From NCBI GenBank assembly GCA_029261905.1, contig JAJDAM010000331.1:1-5527 (forward strand): 5,527 bases of DNA, written 5' to 3'. The translations under genes and the position numbers were made by a program. Source of the DNA: Deltaproteobacteria bacterium (GTDB lineage Bacteria; Myxococcota_A; UBA9160; SMWR01). The notes beneath the pieces are model-generated. The model was not told the DNA's origin and ran no database searches. It saw nothing but the letters and a program-made list of their open reading frames with translations. Every line of letters starts with the position of its first letter. The stretch's first letter is position 1. Shown here one piece after another: positions 1 to 4,687 of the stretch.

Positions 1-1
1 C

Positions 2-1147
2 CTGGTGATCGACGACGGCGAACTCGACGACGTGCGCCGCATCATCGAGTCATTGGGCGTGGACTATGAGCATTGGGACAAGCGGCAGGAGCACCGCGAA
101 CTTCCCGACCGGCTCGACCTGCTCGTCACCACCGGGATCCGCGCCGTCCACCATCGCCTCGAACGCTCGACGACCCACAACGAGATCTGGATCGCCACGG
201 TCGACAGTTGGAGTGAGCGCCGGCGCCTGCTTCAGCTGGGGTACAACTACGTCGTGCGCCGGCCGGTGCACCCGAGTGCGCTGGGCATGCTCCTGCAGTG
301 TGCGATCTACGGGGGCAACGAACGGCGCGGGCGGCGAGTTGCCGTGGGCGCGTCGGTCAGCTTCCGATCCGGTCTGCGGCGGCGCCCCGCGGTGCTGGTC
401 GATCTGTCGACCCGTGGCTGTCGCCTGTTGTGTGCTCAGGCCGTTCAGAAGGGAACCGACATCACCGTTACGCTGCCCGCAGACCTCGCCGGCGGTCGCG
501 CCTTCGACTTGAAGGGCACGGTGCTGCGCTGCAAGGAGGAAGTTCCGATCGTCGGCCGAGGCGTCGAGAACTCGCTGGCCGTGCGCTTCCGACCCATCCC
601 CGAGGCCGACCGTCCGCTCGTGGCCGGCATCCTGATCTCGCTGGCTAGCGGTCCCGCAACCTGGGACGGGTCCAAAAAGAATTTCGCGAGCCCAGAGCTG
701 GACGAGTCGCGGATGGAAGGACTCGAGGATCTAGCGGGTTCGGACGCCGGAGAACGTCGCCGCCAACACCGCGTCGCGTACGACGGTCTGGTGGCGCCGG
801 AAGGGTTCCCCGAGCAGCCGTTCGTCGGGCAGGATCTATCGGTCGGGGGAATGCGGGTTCGCGCTCATCCCGCGCTGACGCTGGGCGCGCATGTGCGACT
901 GGTGATCGACACTGAAGACGGTGGTAAACCCGTCGGAGTCGCGGCCAAAGTCATCCGCGTCGACCCGTCCGGGGCGGCTCTCGAGTTCGAGTGGATAGAG
1001 GACGGGGGCGTCGAGAGACTGGACGACATCGTCGCGCGATTGCCCGGCATCGACTCACAGGCCGACAGTCATTCGAAGCTGTTCGACACGGCGTCGAATT
1101 TCACTCGGCGCCTGTCGCAGCCCTTCCGCCGAAAAAGGCTGGGTTGA
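2..1147 (+). CDS. Receiver-like/double PilZ domain protein, 5' end outside window
   Basis: This is probably a cytoplasmic c-di-GMP-responsive regulator. Counting from the GTG at 5, residues 1-100 look like a two-component receiver domain: an acidic pair follows a hydrophobic strand (VIDD), and a late segment (LGYNYVVRRPVHPSAL) matches the receiver beta5-alpha5 region. The phosphoacceptor Asp position reads DLLVTTG with no Asp, and the conserved Lys before Pro is Arg, so phosphorylation is unlikely. Two PilZ domains follow. The first is at about 107-212, with RRGRR at 107-111 and DLSTRG at 133-138. The second is at about 250-347, with RRRQHR at 251-256 and DLSVGG at 277-282. Both keep the RxxxR and (D/N)xSxxG-type elements of c-di-GMP-binding PilZ domains. 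A basic tail (RRLSQPFRRKR) ends the protein. The frame is open to the window edge and the receiver fold lacks its first strand, so the GTG at 5 is probably internal and the true start lies upstream. Target or output is not visible. Confidence 0.85.
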   Translation: MVIDDGELDDVRRIIESLGVDYEHWDKRQEHRELPDRLDLLVTTGIRAVHHRLERSTTHNEIWIATVDSWSERRRLLQLGYNYVVRRPVHPSALGMLLQCAIYGGNERRGRRVAVGASVSFRSGLRRRPAVLVDLSTRGCRLLCAQAVQKGTDITVTLPADLAGGRAFDLKGTVLRCKEEVPIVGRGVENSLAVRFRPIPEADRPLVAGILISLASGPATWDGSKKNFASPELDESRMEGLEDLAGSDAGERRRQHRVAYDGLVAPEGFPEQPFVGQDLSVGGMRVRAHPALTLGAHVRLVIDTEDGGKPVGVAAKVIRVDPSGAALEFEWIEDGGVERLDDIVARLPGIDSQADSHSKLFDTASNFTRRLSQPFRRKRLG

Positions 1148-1279
1148 TGCAGGTGATCCGGTCGCGAATCACGAGTTGCGAAGTCGGTGGAGCACATGCG
1201 CTCCGGGCCTCCGCGCTGATTGCGGCGCAGCCAGGGCTCGGTCCAGCTGCTTGAAGATCTTCAGCAACCCGATGGCCGC

Positions 1280-2029
1280 TCAGGCTTCCGGGATCCGGCC
1301 CGTCGCGCGTCGGCGGCGCTGCATCAGCGCCAATGCGAACACCCCGGCCAGTCGGAAAAGCGTGGTGTCGGGTTCCGGGATCATGCACGCGTTGTCGCAT
1401 GTGTCGTCGGGGTCGAGATCGCCGTCATCGCACAACTCACCGAGCCCACTCTGCACGATACCGTCACCACAGAACTCCGAGACACACGAAGACGAGCAGC
1501 CATCACCACTGGCGATGTTCCCATCGTCGCATTGCTCGCTTCCCTCGACGGACCCGTTTCCACAGCGGGTGCCCGATAGCTGGGCCCCGTTGTGTTGGCA
1601 GCCGTCGATTCCGACCGAGCCGCCGGGGAACTTCAGCAAGATACCGTTCGCGGCGAAGCTCCCTGTGAAGCTGGCCTGACCGCTGCCCGACGGCGCGCCT
1701 TCGATGTTTCCCTGGCTCGTTGCGGACCCACTCAGAGAGCCACCCGTCGTGACGGTGCCCGACAGCGTCAGCACCTCGCTGACGGACGTGCCCTCGACCC
1801 CTGTGGTGAACACGGCCTGGCCCGAGAATGTACTCCCGGTTTGTTGGGTGATGTCGATCGATCCGGTGCCGACGGTCGTCTTGTTGTCGGATGGTTTTGC
1901 ACAGCCCCAGATCGCGATCGTGCTGCCCCCTTCGTACACACCCACGATCTCGGGTACCCCCTGAGCGATCGCGGGCGAGGCGAACAGCAGTGACGCCATC
2001 CACGCGACGACTCCTCTACGCAATCTCAA
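1280..2029 (-). CDS. Secreted DUF4215 cysteine-repeat protein with PEP-CTERM-like tail
   Basis: This is an exported protein of unknown function, 249 residues. A signal peptide is clear: basic start (MRLRRG), hydrophobic core, and a likely cleavage after AIA at residues 20-22. Residues 24-150 are Gly/Ser/Thr-rich with alternating hydrophobic residues, consistent with a beta-rich extracellular domain. Residues 156-215 hold two Myxococcus-type disulfide repeats (DUF4215 family): C156, C167, C178, C182 and C187, C200, C211, C215, with CGNG/CGDG and CDDGN/CDDGD signatures. The C-terminus has PEP at 218-220, a hydrophobic stretch at 225-236 and RRRR at 238-241. That is the order of a PEP-CTERM sorting signal, although the hydrophobic stretch is short and eight residues follow the arginines. 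The start is a TTG, the first usable codon after an in-frame TGA at 2042-2044, and GGAG lies 7 nt upstream (2037-2040). An internal ATG (residue 11) would remove the basic n-region. Function is unknown; surface attachment is an inference. Confidence 0.82.
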   Translation of the reverse strand: MRLRRGVVAWMASLLFASPAIAQGVPEIVGVYEGGSTIAIWGCAKPSDNKTTVGTGSIDITQQTGSTFSGQAVFTTGVEGTSVSEVLTLSGTVTTGGSLSGSATSQGNIEGAPSGSGQASFTGSFAANGILLKFPGGSVGIDGCQHNGAQLSGTRCGNGSVEGSEQCDDGNIASGDGCSSSCVSEFCGDGIVQSGLGELCDDGDLDPDDTCDNACMIPEPDTTLFRLAGVFALALMQRRRRATGRIPEA

Positions 2030-2346
2030 CCGCCATCTCCATCAGCCAGCTCGGTACGCCCTCTCGGAGCCTAACTCAGCGACTGGGACGCGCCGAATCC
2101 AGGGGAGTGGGTTCGGCGAGCAGTAATTTCGCGCCATTCTTCGGGTGGATCGGTCGGATTTCCTGAAACGGCTCGAATATGAACACAAAAAACTAATTCG
2201 AACGCCGAAATAGCCGATTCAGTAGACGCGGACCGTTCGAACTCGACAGAGTGCGTGTTCGCGTTGCTGGGTCCCCCCCTGGCCCGAAGTCGAGTGATCC
2301 GATCGGTGATGGGTCCAATCTCGGAAACGAGGCGGGTGGGTAAGCG
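2030..2346. promoter_or_regulatory. Divergent intergenic region between two exported-protein genes
   Basis: These 317 nt separate the start codons of two divergent genes, so they should contain both promoters. No confident sigma-70 or sigma-54 promoter could be picked by eye. The most AT-rich patch is about 2174-2202 (GAATAT, an A6 run, CTAATTC), flanked by a 6-bp inverted pair TCGAAT (2173-2178) and ATTCGA (2196-2201). It is the likeliest promoter/operator location for either strand. TTCGAA occurs at 2197-2202 and 2236-2241, the latter inside the 8-bp palindrome GTTCGAAC (2235-2242). Another palindrome, CCGATCGG, is at 2299-2306, and a C7 run lies at 2273-2279. A separate strong hairpin is at 2091-2118. 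No gene is supported here. Confidence 0.4.
2091..2118 (+). other. Hairpin with 11-bp stem upstream of the DUF4215 gene
   Basis: The arms CGCCGAATCCA (2091-2101) and TGGGTTCGGCG (2108-2118) pair over 11 positions with a single G-T wobble, closing a 6-nt loop GGGGAG. In minus-strand RNA the wobble becomes an A-C mismatch, so the fold is best as plus-strand RNA or as a DNA dyad. It lies 62-89 nt upstream of the minus-strand TTG start, so it could be a 5'-leader structure or an operator for that gene. No T-run follows on either strand, so a classical intrinsic terminator is not supported. The structure is visible; its role is unknown. Confidence 0.5.
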
Positions 2347-3189
2347 ATGCGAGTGTGCGGGTTCGAATCGAGAAACAGCCAACCAGGTAGCGTTCGGTGG
2401 TATCGCTGTTTGGCCAATGCAGTGACGGTCACCTGTGCGTTGGCCATCTTGACCGCTGCCGGTACCTCCGCTGCAGACACCATCGATTTCGGCGAGGTCC
2501 ATCAATGGACCGATCCGAACACGCTCACGGAAACCTACGTTTTTCCGACCGGTACCGTGATCGTGACCATCACCGATCCGAGCGGTGCGCTCAGCACTAC
2601 CGGAGGCCCGCCCGCCGGTCCATCGCCCGCGACGAATCTGTATTTGAATCCGCCCGACAACGCAGCGAACAACGCGAACCCCGAAAGCCTGTTTCTCCGC
2701 ACGAATGGCAACGGTCGGGGTGCCAGCGCGCTGGTCGTGACGATCGATTTTCTGTTTCCCGCAGGCGTGACCGACGTTCAATTCGACCTGTTCGACATCG
2801 ACCGAGCGGCAGGGCAGTGGCGCGATCGCATTCGGTTGCGCTCGATCGACTTCGATACCGCCGCGAGAGAGAACCCGACCTCGGTCAGCAGCGTAGGCGG
2901 CTCCACCCCGGTCTGGACCTACAACGCCGGCAACGGAGTCGTGAGAGGGGACGGGGACTCGGGAGGCCCGGGAAACGCATCCGATTCGGGTACCGCACGG
3001 GTCGATTTCATGGGCGGTACCTACAGCCAGATCGAGATCCGATACGCCAACGTAGACGCGGCCCAGGGAAACCAATGGATCTCGTTGAGCGACATCTCCT
3101 TCATGCCGATCCTGACGCCGGAGCCTTCCGCCGCGCAACTTCTGATCGGCGGGTTGCTCGTACTCGCGGGGTTCAGGCGGCGCGGCTAG
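2347..3189 (+). CDS. PEP-CTERM sorting-signal protein, beta-sandwich-like body
   Basis: This is an exported protein of unknown function, 280 residues. The N-terminus has an extended arginine-containing n-region (residues 1-20), a hydrophobic core at about 22-38 and a likely signal cleavage near TSAA (40-43). Residues 44-255 are rich in Thr, Asp, Gly and Asn with alternating beta pattern. The segments VQFDLFDIDRAAGQWRDR (144-161) and QIEIRYANVDAAQGNQW (228-244) resemble those in other PEP-CTERM surface proteins with lectin/jelly-roll-like domains, which is family-level recognition only. The tail is a textbook PEP-CTERM signal: TPEPS at 257-261, hydrophobic AAQLLIGGLLVLAG at 262-275, then FRRRG. 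It predicts recognition by an exosortase, which is not in the window. ATG 2347 is the first possible start after an in-frame TAA at 2341-2343. Its Shine-Dalgarno is poor (GAGG about 14 nt away), so a later start such as the TTG at 2410 is possible. It is divergent from the DUF4215 gene and convergent with the tRNA. Confidence 0.82.
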   Translation: MRVCGFESRNSQPGSVRWYRCLANAVTVTCALAILTAAGTSAADTIDFGEVHQWTDPNTLTETYVFPTGTVIVTITDPSGALSTTGGPPAGPSPATNLYLNPPDNAANNANPESLFLRTNGNGRGASALVVTIDFLFPAGVTDVQFDLFDIDRAAGQWRDRIRLRSIDFDTAARENPTSVSSVGGSTPVWTYNAGNGVVRGDGDSGGPGNASDSGTARVDFMGGTYSQIEIRYANVDAAQGNQWISLSDISFMPILTPEPSAAQLLIGGLLVLAGFRRRG

Positions 3190-3231
3190 CCCGGCGAGCT
3201 TGGACAGCATCGAGACTTCGATCGGATCGGG

Positions 3232-3248
3232 TTCCCAGAGGGCGGGAA
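3232..3248 (-). terminator. Small hairpin just after the tRNA 3' end, possible terminator
   Basis: TTCCC (3232-3236) and GGGAA (3244-3248) form a 5-bp stem with a 7-nt loop, starting 2 nt past the encoded CCA of the tRNA on the minus strand. A second small stem, ATCGA (3209-3213) with TCGAT (3218-3222), lies further downstream. Neither has a U-tract. The 60-nt gap between the convergent PEP-CTERM gene and the tRNA is a reasonable place for termination from both sides, but the evidence is only positional plus weak structure. Confidence 0.2.
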
Positions 3249-3249
3249 A

Positions 3250-3337
3250 TGGTGCGGCAGAGAGGATTCGAACCTCCACGAGGTTGCCCCCGCCAGCCCC
3301 TCAAGCTGGTGCGTCTACCAGATTCCGCCACTGCCGC
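3250..3337 (-). tRNA. tRNA-Leu(GAG), CCA end encoded
   Basis: A complete class II tRNA of 88 nt including CCA. The acceptor stem GCGGCAG (3337-3331) pairs perfectly with CTGCCGC (3260-3254), followed by discriminator A and an encoded CCA (3252-3250). The anticodon stem CCAGC/GCTGG closes the loop TTGAGGG, giving anticodon GAG at 3302-3300, which reads leucine codons CUC and CUU. A 15-nt variable arm (3292-3278) fits the leucine class. The T-arm is GGAGG-TTCGAAT-CCTCT. The gene follows secG by 67 nt on the same strand, matching the E. coli secG-leuU arrangement, where leuU is also a tRNA-Leu(GAG). It is probably processed from the secG transcript unless it has its own promoter; no clear promoter is visible in the gap. 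Confidence 0.96.
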
Positions 3338-3359
3338 ACGCTAGAAGCGGGCCCAGAAT

Positions 3360-3399
3360 ACCGAACACTGGACCCCTGACAATCCGTCTGTTGTTCGGT
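3360..3399 (-). other. Inverted repeat in the secG-tRNA spacer
   Basis: ACCGAACA (3360-3367) and TGTTCGGT (3392-3399) are perfect 8-bp complementary arms around a 24-nt loop, starting 5 nt past the secG stop codon on the transcribed strand. The sequence after the second arm is ATTCTGGG, not a U-tract, so an intrinsic terminator is poorly supported. An mRNA 3'-stabilising or processing structure between secG and the tRNA is the alternative. The dyad is directly visible; its function is inferred. Confidence 0.35.
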
Positions 3400-3404
3400 G
3401 TCTG

Positions 3405-3833
3405 TTACGGCGTCTCGGCAGCTCCGTCTGAAGCGGCATCGTCACCGGCTTCTCCGATGGGGACCTCTACCGGAACTTCGATGAAGGCATCGCTGCCAGT
3501 CGCTTCCTCGGGCTCTACGGTGCCCAACTGCTCGAAGGGCGAGTCCTCGCCTTCGGCTGCCGGAGCCTCGGTGACGCCGTCCTGGAACAATCGATCGCCT
3601 GCGTCCTGCGTGCCGATGTAGGACAGCGACAGGCTCGTAAGCATGAAGACCACTGCGCAAGCGGTGGTGAGCTTGGTCAGGAAGTTGCCCGCACCCCGGC
3701 TGCCGAACACGGTAGAACTTGCGCCGCCGCCGAACACCGCGCCCATCTCGGCGCCTTTCCCGCGCTGGAGCAGTACGACCGCTATCAGCACGAAGCACGC
3801 CAGGATGTGGAGAACGGTCAATGCAATGGTCAC
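3405..3833 (-). CDS. secG: Protein translocase subunit SecG with acidic C-terminal tail
   Basis: SecG is the small inner-membrane subunit of the SecYEG translocon and helps SecA-driven protein export. The 142-residue product has two transmembrane helices (about 3-22 and 52-72). The conserved cytoplasmic loop lies between them: LLQRGKGAEMG at 21-31, FGGGASSTVFGSRG around 34-47, and NFLTKLT at 50-56. These motifs identify the family. SecG proteins are often about 75-120 residues; here residues 77-142 add a tail with 19 Asp/Glu and one basic residue, probably disordered. The start is GTG, overlapping the tpiA stop by 4 nt (GTGA at 3830-3833). A strong ribosome binding site, GAGAGGG (3840-3846), lies 6 nt upstream inside the end of tpiA, which supports this start and coupled translation. 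The tRNA-Leu gene follows on the same strand. Confidence 0.95.
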   Translation of the reverse strand: MTIALTVLHILACFVLIAVVLLQRGKGAEMGAVFGGGASSTVFGSRGAGNFLTKLTTACAVVFMLTSLSLSYIGTQDAGDRLFQDGVTEAPAAEGEDSPFEQLGTVEPEEATGSDAFIEVPVEVPIGEAGDDAASDGAAETP

Positions 3834-4591
3834 TGGGAACCCTCTCGCTCGAAGTGGACGATTCGCGAGAACGCTTCGGGGTCCAGACTCGCTCCCCCGA
3901 CCAGCGCGCCATCGATGTCCGGCTGATTCATCAGATCGTACACGGTTTCGGGCTTCACCGACCCACCGTACTGAATTCGGATCTCTCCGCCCACGGCACC
4001 GAACAGATCCCCCAGGACGGATCGAATTGACTCGTGAACTTCCTGAGCGATCTGGGGTGTCGCGGTTCGACCCGTGCCGATCGCCCAGACCGGCTCGTAT
4101 GCGATGACGACTTCGGACGCCCGATCGCTGGCGACCTCGGCGAGGCTACCCCGCAGTTGTTCTGCGACGACACTCAACGCGCTCCCGGCATCGCGCTGCT
4201 CCAGCGTCTCGCCGACGCAGACGATGGGTCGTATGTCGTGGTTCAACAACGAAGCCGCCTTCTGGCTCACCAGCGCATCGGTTTCGCCGTAGAGCGCTCG
4301 ACGCTCACTGTGGCCGACGATGGCGTACTGGCATCCTAAATCGACCAGCATGCCGGGTGCGATCTCACCGGTGAACGCACCGCTTTCGTTCGGGTTGACG
4401 TTCTGGGCGGCGAGCGCGATCCCGGATCCGGAGAGCTTTGCGCCCAGCCGGTCGAGCAGGGTAAAGGGAGGAGCAATCACGACATCGACCTCCGCATCGG
4501 CAACGAGCGGAAGGAAGGCTTCCGCGAATTCGATCGCTTCGGGAATCGTCTTTTGCATCTTCCAGTTTGCGGCAAGAATCGGTTTGCGCAT
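3830..4591 (-). CDS. tpiA: Triosephosphate isomerase
   Basis: This cytoplasmic TIM-barrel enzyme interconverts dihydroxyacetone phosphate and glyceraldehyde 3-phosphate in glycolysis and gluconeogenesis. With the start used here the product is 253 residues, normal for bacterial enzymes. All key elements are present: NWKM at residues 9-12 with substrate-binding Lys11, electrophile His94 in IVGHSERR, the catalytic base Glu166 in AYEPVWAIGTG together with flexible loop 6, and the phosphate-binding GGSVKPE (209-215) and GALVGGASL (228-236). There are two ATG candidates. The one at 4597 has GGAG only 2 nt upstream (4600-4603), while the one at 4591 has the same GGAG 8 nt upstream and gives the typical MRKPILAANWKM beginning. 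I therefore prefer 4591; 4597 would add Met-Ser. It lies downstream of pgk with a 96-nt spacer and overlaps secG by 4 nt, so it is probably in one operon. Confidence 0.97.
   Translation of the reverse strand: MRKPILAANWKMQKTIPEAIEFAEAFLPLVADAEVDVVIAPPFTLLDRLGAKLSGSGIALAAQNVNPNESGAFTGEIAPGMLVDLGCQYAIVGHSERRALYGETDALVSQKAASLLNHDIRPIVCVGETLEQRDAGSALSVVAEQLRGSLAEVASDRASEVVIAYEPVWAIGTGRTATPQIAQEVHESIRSVLGDLFGAVGGEIRIQYGGSVKPETVYDLMNQPDIDGALVGGASLDPEAFSRIVHFEREGSQ
3840..3846 (-). promoter_or_regulatory. Ribosome binding site of secG inside tpiA
   Basis: On the minus strand GAGAGGG is followed by a 6-nt spacer and the GTG start of secG. It sits in the last codons of tpiA. Its strength and spacing decide in favour of the non-ATG start at 3833 and fit translational coupling across the GTGA overlap. 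Confidence 0.7.
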
Positions 4592-4616
4592 GGACATCGC
4601 TCCGAAGTGTGGGAGG

Positions 4617-4672
4617 TGGTTGGGGGCTGGTTGAGAGCTGGTTGGGGGATTGGTCGAGAGCTGGTCGAGAAC
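4617..4672 (-). repeat. Five-copy 11-12-bp tandem repeat in the pgk-tpiA spacer
   Basis: The plus strand reads TGGTTGGGGGC, TGGTTGAGAGC, TGGTTGGGGGA, TTGGTCGAGAGC, TGGTCGAGAAC: four 11-mers and one 12-mer in direct tandem, with two alternating subtypes in the first three copies. In the transcribed (minus) strand the 56 nt contain 28 C and only 6 G, so the RNA is C-rich, G-poor and probably unstructured. The array ends 13 nt before the GGAG of tpiA and begins 15 nt after the pgk stop codon, so it forms most of the intergenic leader. Such composition resembles Rho-utilisation regions; a regulatory role is inference. It could equally be neutral slippage-derived repeats. Confidence 0.7.
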
Positions 4673-4687
4673 GCGGCTGTGGCCTGC

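Noticed and set aside
1252..1263. 12-bp perfect palindrome TGAAGATCTTCA in the convergent gap
   Set aside because: It has no loop and no T-run, so it cannot be an intrinsic terminator. The nearby GGAGC/GCTCC stem (1189-1204) is also short and lacks a T-run. No function could be argued.
2119..2136. Sigma-54-like element on the minus strand (TGGCGC followed by CTGCT)
   Set aside because: The GG and GC dinucleotides are 2 nt too far apart for the invariant -24/-12 spacing.
2357..2376. tRNA T-loop-like GGGTTCGAATC near the start of the PEP-CTERM gene
   Set aside because: The flanking bases do not form a T-stem and no matching acceptor or anticodon arms exist upstream, so this is not a tRNA or a tRNA remnant that I can support.
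2071..3279. 402-codon minus-strand open frame beginning MEVRILSAAPF inside the tRNA
   Set aside because: Its N-terminus is translated from the 3' half of tRNA-Leu, a well-known artefact type. The rest lies antisense to the PEP-CTERM gene, has no recognisable domain, and is explained by long open frames in high-GC DNA.
2397..3344. 315-codon plus-strand frame overlapping the PEP-CTERM gene
   Set aside because: Arg/Asp-rich shadow frame with no signal peptide or domain; it runs through the tRNA gene. The overlapping frame has a complete signal peptide and sorting tail.
4617..4648. Possible G-quadruplex in the G-rich strand of the tandem repeats
   Set aside because: Only two G5 tracts are present; the other G runs are pairs, so a stable three-tier quadruplex is not supported.
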